A stretch of 64,000 nt of DNA from Microstegium vimineum (taxonomy: Eukaryota > Streptophyta > Magnoliopsida > Poales > Poaceae), in contig CM039140.1 in NCBI GenBank assembly GCA_022036555.1, positions 7,901,943 to 7,965,942 of the forward strand, given 5' to 3'. Below the pieces are notes generated by a model. That model saw only the letters and a list, made by a program, of their open reading frames with translations. It had not been told where the DNA came from and did not search any database. The translations under genes and the position numbers were made by a program. This document shows, piece by piece, positions 22,441 through 34,084 of this stretch; the first letter of the stretch is position 1; every line of letters begins with the position of its first letter.

Positions 22441-23942
22441 TGAAGAATCATGACCCTAATGGTTTCGGTGATTAATGACAAGTAAAAGATTATTATGGCT
22501 AATGTTTGTTTTGCAGAGGCTATGCGTAGCTTAGCCATAGTGATAAATATGAATGGGCATAAATGGTTACCACTAAGCCCTCAAGCTGGACATCATTTCG
22601 GATTTCAAAGAGACATGATGAAGACCCTAGAATGATAGGTCTAAGTGCCATAAGGAGATGAAGGACACTTAGTATAGATAGGGCTTCTATTTAATCTTTG
22701 ACCATACTATCAAGAGGGGTCTAGACTAGTAGCTTGACTTAGGAAAGATTCATGACTTAGGTGTGGTGCACACTTGACTTACTTAGCTCTAAGAAAGCCT
22801 ATGGTGACCGTAAGATAGCCTAAAACAACTTCCATTTTCATCGCGAAGAAAACCGAAGTTGAGAGAGGAGCTTTCTGGGCGTCGTACGCTAAGGCCGAGG
22901 GCGCCGGACGCTGTCTGGCGCGCCAGACGCTGCCGCCGAACGATGACGTAAGCACGTCAGAGCGTCCATTGCTCATGCAGAGAGCTCCAAAATGCCTATT
23001 TTGCGATGGACGCGTCCGTCGACCAGGCGTCAGACGCTAGTGAGCATCTGGGAATATTTTCCCAAAAACCCGAGAGTAGCCAGTTGGCGCCGGACGCTGA
23101 GGCGCAGCGTCCGTCACCTGCTAACGTGAACAGGAACTAGCCGTTGGGGCTAGCGATGGAGCATCCGTCGCCTAGCGACCGAGCGTCCATCGGTAACTTA
23201 AAATGTCTGTTTCTCAGCCCGAGGGCTGAGTGTGTGGGGGAGTATTTAAACTCCACCCCTTGCCTTCCCACCTTGCCTTTGCTCATTTTAGTTGCTGAGT
23301 TGCTTGAGAAGGTTGGGAAGAGAGCAAGAGCCTTAAAGAGAGAGTGATTTGTGAATCCATCCATCCATCCTCTTCTCTAGTTCATCCAAGAGATCAAGTG
23401 TGCATCCACTCTAGTTGTGAGGCTTGATTGAGTCAAGTGAAGATCAAGGCTTGTTACTCTTGGTGATCGACATCACCTAGACGATCCAGTGGTGCTTGGA
23501 GGAAGGTGATCGCCGGGAGGATTGTCGGCGGCCCTTCTTCATCGACTTGTGATCGGTTGTGGGCGGTTCACCAAGCCGAAGTGGCGAAGAACCAACCCGT
23601 AGAGAGCACTCATCCCTTGTGCGGGATTGAGGGGGAGCAATACCTTGCGAGGTGCTCCAACGAGGACTAGGGGGGAGTGTCGACTCCTCGATACCTCGGC
23701 AAAACGTCGCCGTGTCAAGAATCTCTTTCCCTAGCTCTTTACATTCCGCACTTGTTCTTATTTTCATACTAGAATTGTGTAGGGTGTCTTTACCTTTCAT
23801 TGACTTGCTACCGCTTTATAGCTAGGACACACTATCGGTAGGCACTAGGGGGTAATTGGCATGGCTAGGATTTCATATTTGCTTTAGAAATTTAAAATAA
23901 GCCCAATTCACCCCCCCCCTCTTGGGCATCTTGATCCTTTCA
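22441..23942 (+). mobile_element. Solo Copia LTR nested in gag
   Basis: It begins TGAAGAATCATG and ends ATCCTTTCA, with exact GCCCA duplications (22436-22440 and 23943-23947). Gag sequence resumes on the far side. It carries a C-tract near its 3' end (23911-23919), a TATA-like TATTTAAA at 23243-23250, and a block of GCGTCCG/GCCGGACGC repeats upstream of it (22875-23200). At 1502 bp without internal domain it is a solo LTR. Confidence 0.9.
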
Positions 23943-24310
23943 GCCCAGGAATCAGTCCATTGCCTATCGGAAGCCGTACCCCGAATGGTACGACCGAGTG
24001 GCTCTGCCATACAGGTATAGGGTACCTGAGTTCACTATGTTCACCGGGACTGGCCAGGTATCAGCCATGGAGCACATCAGTCAATACCTGGTACAGCTGG
24101 GTGAGATAGCTGATGATCAGGTACTCAGGGTTCGGTTCTTCCCTCTGTCCCTGTCCGGCTCGGCCTTTTCTTGGTTTACTTCCTTGCCGTATCAATCCAT
24201 TACTGGGTGGAAGGACCTGGAGAATAAGTTCCATCAGTACTTTGACTCTGGCAACATGGAGAAGGGGGTCATGGACCTGGTCGACGTCAGGCAAGGGAAC
24301 AATGAGCCGG

Positions 24311-26562
24311 TGAAAGGTCCTTGTGTGATTTTGGTAATTGAGTGACAACTTAGGTGAACTAACATGTGTTTGAGTGATATATACACATGAGATTAGTTCA
24401 CAGGTGATTGTGTGATGAAGGAGCTTAATGCACATGAAACTTGACATGGAGTCATGTGACCAAGGTGGAGAAGATCAAGATGAAGCTTGGCTTGATGGAC
24501 CGGTTGCAAGTGTGAAGGGCAAGTGGGTGATGCTTGGCGTCGATGGACCAAGGCAACGGTGAAGAGCAAGTGAGGTCAAGATCGATGAACCAATACGGTC
24601 ACGTGATGATATGAAGTGGATCATATCATTTGGTGATAGGTTGGTTCATGTGTTGCATCAACATTGGAGATGGAGATGGAATGGAATGCGCAAGGCAAAG
24701 GTATAACCTATAGGGCATTTCATTTCACCAGTCATTGGTGTGTAGAGAAGTATATGACTGGGTTTAGGATAGATAGCCATGCTATCAAGAGGGGCAAACT
24801 TGTTTGCATATCGGTTATCTAGTGCCACAGTGAGCGATCTAACTTTGCGATGTATTAGGATCGAGCGGCGCGGTGAGAGCAAGTGAAAATGCTTTGAAAA
24901 TGATTGTGAAAATGCTAACACACTTGCACAAGGTGAAGAACACATTTGTGTTAGCACATGTGAAGCAAAGGAAGAAGTAGAGTGGAGTCTCGGCTAAAAA
25001 CCGAGCTCTGGACGCTAGGGATAGTAGGGTCCGGACCATTGGTTGCGTCGGGAACCTAACCCTTGGTCTGGCTGAAGTTGTGAGCTCCGGACGCTTAGTG
25101 GAGTAAGTCCGGACGCAGGGGCTGTGGCGGTCCGGACCATTGGGTCTATGTCCGGTCGCCTCCCCCACTGACTGTGTTGTGCTAACAGAGCGGGTCCGGG
25201 CGCTGTTTGCCGTCCGGACGAGCGTCCGGATGAAATTGGCTCTCGGGGAGCTCTCTGCTGAGGTCCGGATGCAGCGAGCGTTGGTTCGGACCCTCACTGT
25301 TGGTCACATCCAGAAACATATGGTGGCGATCGGTGAGCACGCCAACGGGAGGTTTTAAACGGGCAGGAGTCCGGACGCACGCGGCATGGTCCGTACCCTA
25401 ATGATGGGTGTGTCTGGACCCTCTGCCGGAAGCCCATTGAGTGGGCAAAACGGCTAGTTTCGTGGGTGTGGCTATTTATAGCACTTGGCCTGCTCTTGGG
25501 GCTAGTTGAGCACCTTGGGGTTGTGTTACCCTTAGTTGTGCTTGGTTGGGATCCCTCTAACTCACTTGTGCAAGCAAAGAGTGCAATTCGATTGCGAGTG
25601 AGTGATCTCTAGTGCGTTGCTTTGAGAGATAGCTTCGTGTGGCACTAGGTGATCGTGTTGCAAGCTCGTGGTGCTTGTTTCTCTCGGAGGTTGCCACATC
25701 CTAGATGGCTTGGTGATCGTGACTCTGTTGAAGCACGCAAGAAGCTTGTGCGTGGCTCCGAAGAAGGCTTTGTGAGGGGTATTGTGCTTGCCCCGTGGGG
25801 ATCGCGAAGAGCAACTCTAGTTGAGCGTGTCATTGAGTTACCCTCACTTGTGGGTAGATTCTTGCGGCGCCCGAGTGAGTGGGCTAGGCTTGTGAACGCC
25901 TATTAGCCGCCGAATCACCAAGTGTGTGGTCGACACAACGAGGACTAGCTTGGTGGCAACCAAGTGAACCTTAGGAGAAAAATCACCGTGTCAACCTTGT
26001 CTACTCTTCTCGGTGGTTTGCATTCTCTGAATCACTAGCTTGTATTTACTTTCATATACTTGTGCTAGTGGTTTCTTGTTGCTCTTGTAACTAGTTTAAC
26101 TTGCGTGGCTTGCCTAGTTACCTTCTAGCTTGTGTAGCTTAGAAGTAGATCTTGAGTGACTAATTGGCTTGAGTAGCCTTGTTAGTCACATTGCTTAGTT
26201 TGTGTAGCTAAGTAAGTTGAGCTCTCTAGTTGGCTTGTGTAGTCTTGCTAGAGAGCATTGCTAGTGAGCTTAGGTGCTTTGTGCTTTGCTTACTAGTATG
26301 AGTAGGAGCTCCCGGTGTGCTTAGAGTACTAGTTGCTTAGGTTTGTGTGACCTTGCAACCTAGACTTGTTTAGGTGAGCTTCCTAGCTTTGCACCTTAGT
26401 GAGCCCAATTAGAATTTTTGCTAGGTGCTAAAGTTATAGATAGAGGGGTGTAGTCTTGGCTAGACCGATAGTTTTAATTCTGCATTTGTTTCGGTTAGCC
26501 GTTGCGCTTAAGTTTTAGAAAAGACTATTCACCCCCCTCTAGTCCGCCATCTCGACCCTTTA
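24311..26562 (+). mobile_element. Solo Copia LTR nested in gag
   Basis: It starts TGAAAGGTCCTTGTGTG inside a gag codon series and ends near CTCGACCCTTTA at 26562, after the usual ATTCACCCCCC tail. Flanks GCCGG and GTCAG would be a decayed 5-bp duplication; the right edge is uncertain by a few bases. A TCCGGAC palindrome array (25010-25420) precedes CTATTTATAG at 25472-25481. Repeated GTGTAGC/CTAG-rich tracts fill 26090-26400. No internal domain is present. Confidence 0.8.
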
Positions 26563-27002
26563 GTCAGGAGGCAGCTACCTCCAGAGGTTTAGAGAAGTAA
26601 GGAATCAATGCTATCGACTAACGCTATCTGACGCAGAGGTCGTTAGCATTGCTATTTGGGGCCTGGTCCCGGGGATCAGAGAGATGATCGGGATGGACTA
26701 CTTAAGCATGTTAGAGTTGGCTAACAAGATCACCAATATCGAGGCCAACTACCGGTATCTGCGTTACAACAGATAGGCTCAGAAAGGCGGTAGCGTGGAA
26801 ATGGTCACGGTGGAAGATGGTACCGGAGCTGCCAACAACGACGACGAGTCCAATGAGATTGCCGCCGTGGAATGGGCCTAGACGGACTCAGAGTACATGC
26901 CATGGGCGAAAGCCAAAGCCGTCGAAGGGGCGAAGAAATATAGCTTCGACGTCACAAAGGCCGACAGGATCTTCAATTATCTGCTTGACAAGGGGCAGAT
27001 TA

Positions 27003-27960
27003 AATTGATCGGAGGCTGGTTGGTCCATCCAGGATTATAAATCATCGGCATATGACTTACCGATGGCTGATAACTAACTGGTGCCTGCTGCTCCTGCACC
27101 TTGGAGTAGTCAACAAATTGATTACCTTGATGTGTTAGTACTCCAGCTTGAGGATTCACCAACATAGGTTGACTTCCAGTTGCTATGTTTTGTTGCATCG
27201 GCACAGAGTTTGCTGATGGTGGCATTAGAGGTACTTTAGGAATTACTACCTGGAGATCTTCCGATGGCATCTGTATAGTTGGAGAAGACGTAGAGTAGTG
27301 CATCATAGGAACCATCGGCTGTGATTGCATTGCCGATGCCGTGGAGCCCTTCCAAGCTGAACTATCTCCCTGCACTAGACTGGGACCAACAGATGGGTTT
27401 GGAGGCATACCGCATCCCCACCAGTTGACGGGAGCTGGATGATTCTGGATAGCAGGTCCCGACATTGCCGATGCCACTGGATCTGCACTAAGCTTGGTGA
27501 CGCTTTCAGGACTTGGCCTTGGCGGTGTAGCCACATCGGCAGACGGATCCACAGGAGTAGAAGACGTCATTGGAGCTGCCGATGGGTTTATAGATGCCGA
27601 TCCAGGCTGATGATACGCTGGACCAACATACTAAGGTGCTTGTCCTTCTTTGAAAGATTGCATAATAACATTGTACACAGTATTGGACAGCACATTGGAG
27701 TGGCTAATTAATGCTTGATTTAACGCAGAATTAACCATCTCTTGCAACTTACCAGGATTGGTATCAAACGTGACCTGCCGCGGCAACGACGGATCTTGCT
27801 TCTGGATGGCTTCGCCACTCCTGCTTAGGCTGAAGGACTTCAGATACAATTGCTTGTACTTCTCCATAGCCCGCTCCATAGCTAGGTTCTGATCATCTTT
27901 TAGATCGGCCTCAGAGACTTCAATGACATTCCTCTGATTGACGTCAGTATGATCACCCAT
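27003..27960 (-). pseudogene. 5' part of gag of the reverse-oriented Gypsy element
   Basis: From ATG 27960 the frame reads MGDHTDVNQRNVIEV, then a KQDPSLPRQVTFDTNPG segment and an ALNQALISHSNVLSN helix. After the in-frame TAG at 27631-27633 it is a Pro/Ser/Gln-rich linker typical of Tat Gag N-termini. There is no capsid core or zinc knuckle, so it is a fragment. It lies antisense to the surrounding gag of the host element. Confidence 0.7.
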
Positions 27961-28995
27961 AGCAGATGTATAATTGGTCCCACCGGGTGTGCCAAAAGAG
28001 GTGTTGACACAAAAAGTGTCAGGATCTGCGAACACCTCGGGCTTATACCCGAATTCGATATCCAAAGGTGTGCCAGTCGATTTGACCAGTTAATCGACAA
28101 GGACGATAACTAGAACAAGATCTGAAAGAGACAACGGCGATATGCCCAGATGTCAAGACTCAGACTTGATTAGGATAACTAGAGTAGAGCTGAACGAGAC
28201 AACAGCGATACGCCCGGATGTCAAAGCTCAGATTACTCCCACGCGGAACTTGCAAGGATTTGACGGAGATCAAGGAGATGGAGCCTGTCGAAGCTTGAAG
28301 AACTCGTAGATAAACTAAGGCTAATGCAATAAAAGGGTAAATTGCAGTAAAAGTAAATAAGAGTAATAGATTTGTTTTGATGTATGATTGATTTTTTTTG
28401 TTCCACGACCCCTAGGTACATATTTATACCCCAGCAAAAGGAGTTGTAGACAGACACGACTCATATCTTTCCTAAACAAAACTCCTATTTTTAAGGAAAC
28501 AACTGACTCGCGCAGGAGTCGGACAATAATATTTTCCTAAACAAATACCTCTATTTCTAAGGAAATAAATGACTCATGCAAGAATCAGACTCAAACTTCT
28601 ATAACAATACTGGTATGAGATTACCAGTTTCCTTATGTCTTCTCTTCAATGAAACTTACCATCGGCAGACTCTTCAATCCGCAACTTCCTTCTATTGCCA
28701 TTGGCAATCCCCTGCTGATGTCAACCGCCACGTCACCCTGTGCCCATCGGCATCATCTTCTTATCGGTAATACCTTCCAATCGGCAACTTTTCACCTCCA
28801 CTGGTAACTTGTCTTTACCAATTAACTCCTATCGGCAAGAATCGTCCAGCTTCCATCGGCAACAAACTTATCCCTTTCGCAGCATTTACTCTTATCGGCA
28901 ACACTGACCGATGACCTTCCGATGCCGATAGAAAACGACTACCGATCAATACAAGTCTTAGCTCATTTGACACATGCCGAAAAACGGTGTCAACA
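27003..28995 (-). mobile_element. Truncated Tat-type Gypsy element (LTR, primer site, 5' gag) in reverse orientation
   Basis: On the minus strand it begins with an LTR (28995 down to 28002; TGTTGACACC to GTGTCAACA, TATA box GGTATAAATATG near 28416-28427). Next comes a primer-binding site (TGGCACACCCGGTGGGACC), then gag from ATG 27960. The gag frame has a stop at 27631-27633 and continues in the same frame to about 27003, where the element is cut off. It lacks the rest of gag, pol and a 3' LTR. The left breakpoint is approximate. Confidence 0.75.
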
Positions 28996-30187
28996 CCTTT
29001 CCAGTGAACATGGTCACGACGAGGACCAAGACGCCCGAAGAAGATGAAGTGGCCAAGAAGCACTGGGAAGAAAAGGTGGAGCATGACCTTCCCGTTCTAT
29101 AACAGGAGACGGAGCATCGAGAGCTGCTCGAGCAAGAAGAAGATAGGAGAGTCCAAGAGGAAAATGGGTATCATTGGGACTACCCTTTCTTTGTGAACAG
29201 CTGGAACACTGGGCTCAGGCTTCCTTCCCCAAACGACTGTCCAGAGTGCAACAGTCAGTACCGAGGGTACCGGCAGTCGAGAGACAACCGCTGATCCGTA
29301 CATCACAGATTGAGCTACAAAACAGATCGGCACCAAAAAATGGAAAACCTCCATGATTGGTCCGAGGAATCAGCCGATGAAGGCACCGTAGGTTAGAAAC
29401 ATGCACCGCAAGAGGGCCAATGGTGTCCTGGAGGGTTGACCAGGAGCCAGAAGCGTCGGGTCCAGCGCCTAAGAAATGATGAATTACAAGGGAAAATCCC
29501 AAGGTGTGGCGAGTCAAGCAGACCAGTGAGAAAGGCAAGGCGATAACATGTGTATCCGCCGTATTCATGCTGCCTGCTGAATTCAGACTCGGTTAGTCTG
29601 ACGACGAGGAGATGGAGGTGGCCGTGGCCCAGTGGATTTATCAGACAGATAGTGCTACCTTCGAGAAGCTAGAAAAGCATCAACATTTGAAGGCCCTCTA
29701 CATGAAGGGGTTCTGGATGGGAAACCTTTAACCAAGATGTTGGTCGACGGGGGAGCAGCCATCAACCTCATGTCATACTCGACATTCAGAAGGTTGGGGA
29801 GAAGAATGGAAGATCTGAGCCCCACCGATATAGAGTTAACAGACTTCAGCGGCAATGTATCGGCCACAAAGGGAGTCATATGCATCGAGTTGACCGTCGG
29901 AGCAAGAGCATGCTCACTACCTTCTTCGTGGTGGACGCCAAGGCACGTACAACCTGCTCCTTGGAAGGAATTGGATTCACGCCAACTGCTGCATCCCATC
30001 CACCATGCATCAAAGCCTCATCCAGTGGATCGGACACACTGTGGAGATAGTACCGGCCGACTCATCGGCCAGTATCGCCTACACAGGGCGAAACAGTTTG
30101 AGCTTCAAAGATATGGAGTGCTTCTTTGGTAAGATGCACGATAAGGACATCTTCAGAATGAATGAATACGGTCAACAACCGATTTAG
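28996..30187 (+). pseudogene. Gag C-terminus and aspartic protease of the Tat-type Gypsy element
   Basis: Broken frames encode the Cys-containing gag end (WDYPFFVNSWNTGL, then CPECNSQYRGYRQS near 29235-29280), a basic linker, and a retroviral-type aspartic protease near 29710-30187. The active-site triplet reads LVDGGAAINLMSYS, the DGGA form usual in Tat elements, followed by ELTDFSGN and an FFVVDAK/NLLLGR-type strand in a neighbouring frame. At least three frame changes and stops occur. After 30187 there is no reverse transcriptase, so the gene ends at protease by family design or old deletion. Confidence 0.75.
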
Positions 30188-32277
30188 GTGATTGGCTCGG
30201 AGAGCGTAAATTAGTGTCACCACGAGCGTGGTAATAGACAGCCGATGTAATACGCATCGCCTCTAGTAGAGAAATAGCCAACAAACAGTTGGTAATAGCC
30301 GATGTGACACACATCGCCTTTATAGCAAAAAATAATAAAAGAAAATGATATGTGCATACATCATTGGATACTTTCATATATTAGGGATGACCGAACACTA
30401 CAGAGAAGCCGACATTTCAAACAAAATGTTGTCGGCTAAGTTGTTCGAAGGCTAGATCTATCTACAAGCAGACCACGTCTTACTCCAAGGACAAACGGGC
30501 CAGCAGCTCATCCGCAGGCACCACTCCGGTGACTGCCTTCCCCATCGACTCAAAACTATCTAAGATGTCAGGGAAGATGTCCCTGGTACAGGCATTAACG
30601 AAGCCGAAAGTGATCACGCCATAGAACTCCATGCCGGCGACCTCCGCGGCAGCCAAGGCAAAGGAAGCTCCATGGGAGACGGACTGGAAGATCAGCTCCC
30701 GTATGCGCGCCGGCATGTCATTCAGGCATTCCACCGGCGTTGACCCTCGAGCATGTAGTAGATCCGCCACCGCGGTGATGACAGACGTAAGCTCTGCCAA
30801 ACATGAGAAGATTCAGGCGACAGAGAAGGGAAATGCAGAGCGACAGTCAAGATAGCCGAGGCGGATAGGAAGATTCAATCGGCTAAATCCACCAGATCTG
30901 AATCAGGAACCACACCGTCAGCTCTTACTAGGGAGTGCCCAAGAAGCGCCTTGGCATGATGAAGAGAAACCTGCGTTGTCCACAGTTCCGCCTCCAGGGC
31001 GAGTGCGTTCCCAGCGTTCCTCCAGGAGGAGACGCTCGAAATGGAAAGTACTGTTCAGGCCACCATCAACCGCCAGCGAGTTAACACTAGGCTCAGCCAC
31101 GCAAGGAAGGAGTCATATGACCATTTACCTCGGGGGCCGACGCCGCGACGGCTTAGCGATGCTATCGGCGGAATTGAGCGCTGAGGGATGTCCAAAATCT
31201 GCCATAGATCGGAATGCTACTATAGACAAGGGGGCAGTTTGACGAAGCGATGAAGGAGATATGTGCAAAACACACTAACTATCATCTTGGCAAACCCAAC
31301 CGCTATTTAAAAACACCAGCTAACAGGTGTGCGGGTGGTGGTTTGGTGGACTGAAGTAAAGTCCGCCACTGTGTGAATCGGCTAAAAGTGGTCGATGGAA
31401 TGCATATACAGACAATTGAATAACTAGTCGGCTACTCAAGCGGATGGCTCAACCAGCGAATGGATGCCGCAGAGCAGTCAGTAGTTGTTCGAGGTCGCCA
31501 CGGTCATGATGTGCGATGTTACAGGGTAAGGTTGCATATTTAAGGCCAGTTTGACAGCCTCTAGAGCACCTAGGTGGAATTGGGCCACCTCAGCCATCTT
31601 CTGCGGAACCAGTTCACTAAAGGTACGATTAATGCCATTAGGAAAGACTTTCAGCTAGTCTATCGTGCTTTTCTCTTCCAGCACATCAGAAAGGCAAAGT
31701 CGCTCTTCATCAGGCAAGCCGATTCAAGCCTCATGATCTGCGAGGCTGGATCTAAGCTCGGGAGGAAGCCAGTTTGCGACGCTCTATGAAAGCGACGACG
31801 GCCAACGTGTTCCTCAAGTCGGGTGCATGCATTGACTGGGAGGTACCAGTTTTTTTGAAAAGGGCATGGTCTTCCGGAGGAGAAGGGGGCGAGACATGAC
31901 AGGACTGTCCCGATGACGACACATGGGAAATCATTATCAGTAGACCGCACAACAGGTTAGTAAGTCTCGTGTAGTGCCTGATCAGATGAAACAGCTTTTG
32001 GGGCAGAAACAGATGATGGGTCTTCAGGGAAGTATCCTGAAGATTGCGTAGATCGGTGAAAATAATCCTACCAAGGGATTATCGGCTAAAGGTACGGAGA
32101 ACATTGGCCAACATCAGATGTTGTGGCAAGGGAGGTGTATATCTCCCGTAATTTTAAGGCTGATCAGCATATGGACGTCGGCCGGAGTAGAGGTCATCGG
32201 TTCGTGACCGAAAGATGAAGGGACTACAAGTATTGGACCAGAAATAGCAAGCTACCTGGAGTAAAGAAAGAGACATT
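30188..32277. other. Non-coding spacer of the Gypsy element, with an antisense frame
   Basis: Where pol would lie in an autonomous element this interval has no RT, RNase H or integrase motif on either strand. It carries repeated GCCGAT/CGGCTA motifs shared with the element's other spacers and the antisense frame described separately. Confidence 0.6.
30480..30795 (-). pseudogene. Antisense reading frame (aORF-type) of the Gypsy element
   Basis: The minus-strand frame of about 105 codons has strongly non-random composition: an AELTSVITAVADLLHARG helix, then PARIRELIFQSVSHGASFAL and an IFPDILDSFE segment, ending in stop at 30480. It is preceded by a good splice acceptor (TTTGGCAG at about 30796-30803). 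Further antisense coding-like sequence (FHFERLLLEERWERTR) lies at 30918-31100 and may be an upstream exon. Tat-lineage elements in plants are known to carry extra antisense ORFs between the coding region and 3' LTR. Function is unknown. The start codon is not established. Confidence 0.55.
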
Positions 32278-33715
32278 TGTTAACACTGGATTTTGGTGCG
32301 CTTAGGAAGATGACAAGTGGGCCAATTTGCAGAGACGAGTGTTCGGAACATTCGGCAAATGTTCGTGCGGTCGGCTGATTTCTAAAGCATTCGACAGATA
32401 TCCGTGCGGTCGGCTAATTGCTAAAGGTTCGGCAAATGATCGTGCGGTCAGCTATTCTGAGAATGGGCGGTTTTCGGTTAAGGAGAAGCGACAAAAATGG
32501 CAAGTAAGAGCTAAATCAGGCGACAAAGATCGTGACAATTAAGGAAATAAAGACTCCAAAGGAAAGACTAGAGTCAAAGATGTCATGTTTTTCCTTTAAT
32601 ATTTTGTAGTTGTGTCCTTTTAGGACTCATGTCATGACCAGGGTATAAATATAAACCCTTGGCCATTGTAAAAACTGTTCACAACCAAATCAATACAACC
32701 GGCCCCGTGCCAACTTCGATTCCTTTATTGTGTCGTCGAGTTCTTCGAGAGGAGCCATCGATCCGTCGACCTCCGTAAGTCCCGACAACCTTGTTATCAT
32801 ATCTAGTATCATGCGGTGGATTTAGACGTTGATGCAAGAAGTCTTGTTTGTTTTCAACGATAGTGCGGCGGATCATTGCTTGACAATCAAGAAGTCTTCG
32901 CTTATGTTTCGTTTATGAGCAGATACCGTGCGACAGGCGTTTGCTCGATATGCTTAGCAAAAGCAAGATAGTTATCGGCTCTATTAGATTTGGCAAGATC
33001 TAGTAGATTCATTAAGTTATCACGTGTTGCATGTTTTAGATATTTTATATATTTGTAACACTCTTTTTTCCCAATCTAGATTGATACGGTTCGGCTCTTT
33101 TCTTTCTTATAGATCTATTTATGTCTTAACAATTATTGCTTTCATGTTGTCTCTACAAATAGATCTTACGTTCATAATAGCCGAATTAGTCTAGTCTAAA
33201 TTGCTACGTGTTGCAGGTTAGTGCATGTCAATCATGTCTAAGCTTTGATAAGGTTAGGTATCGTGCGGCAGATATAAGCTTTAGACTAGTTTGATCGTGT
33301 TTGCTTACATGTTCCTTCATCATAGATCCCAACTCGGTTGGATTGCCGAGTTTGGTTACGCTTTAACTTATAGTTAATTATGATTCGTCTAAACGTACTT
33401 TTCTCATGCATGCACGTTCGACAATCTACGCTTTATGTACTTCATGTCTGTTTTAGCCGAATGATCAATAATACTTGTTGGCAGACAGCTTCTATAGATG
33501 TATGTCGTCGTAAGTGGCTTCAGGGCCGTACATATGGAACTGTCTGGTCTTACCCGACATGTTCCAGTTTTGTATTTAATGATTTTATCCCTTGTTAGTT
33601 TCAGGTCAAACTGACTGGCACGTTCTTGGATTTCGAAACACCCGGGCACTCGATTGAAGCCACGCTTTTCGGCTTGCTGTGTGTGAGGCACAGTGCGCCA
33701 CATTTTTTGTCAACA
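32278..33715 (+). mobile_element. Solo Gypsy (Tat-group) LTR nested in the spacer
   Basis: It begins TGTTAACACTGGATTTTGG and ends TTTGTCAACA. A TATA box (GGTATAAATATAAAC) lies at 32640-32655. It shares the GGTCAAACTGACTGGCACG block (about 33603-33622) with the host element's LTR but differs elsewhere, so it is a sister family. Flanking ACATT and GTATT match in three of five bases only. Confidence 0.7.
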
Positions 33716-34084
33716 GTATTTCTATGGTTGGAAAGCTTGATAAACTAATTTCTCCAACCTGGGACGACGGAAGTCGGGTAGGTCGGCCAATGGAATTAGT
33801 ACATAAGCCAATTCAAGAATGAGAGCAAAGACATCGAGTGAAGAGGATATTGGGGCAAGGCGCCACAGAATCATACCTCGAGAATGATATCCAGTAAAGC
33901 CGTCTTGCTGCAATAATCCGATGATGGGGATTCAGGCCATCCGGAAGATTGAGGTTGGAAGCCGAGCGGAAGAAGGACGAATGGTGGATTAGTGGATACC
34001 TAAGTTCGGCTGGATTGACTGAATGGAAGAGAAGGATTGCAGTTTTATGAATGAGATAAATTTCATCCCAAAACTGGGGGCCTG
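33716..34084 (+). other. End of the Gypsy spacer with polypurine tract
   Basis: Non-coding sequence ending in AAAACTGGGGGCC immediately before the 3' LTR, in the position of the plus-strand priming tract. Confidence 0.6.

Larger units (their letters stand above)
21684..27002 (+). pseudogene. Gag N-terminal and capsid region of the Tat-type Gypsy element, split by two LTRs
   Basis: The reading starts at ATG 21684 and meets an in-frame TAG at 21786-21788, then stays open to 22435. It continues at 23943-24310 and 26563-27002 after removal of two Copia solo LTRs. The first part is a Gly/Pro/His-rich linker typical of Tat Gag. The second carries the retrotransposon gag core (YRVPEFTMFTGTG, then FSWFTSLPYQSITGW and a GNMEKG/RQGNNE segment). 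The third continues with QRFREVRNQCYRL and LLDKGQIKL. Gag would form the particle core. The TAG and later changes make this copy non-coding. It is then cut at about 27003 by a reverse-oriented element. Confidence 0.8.
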
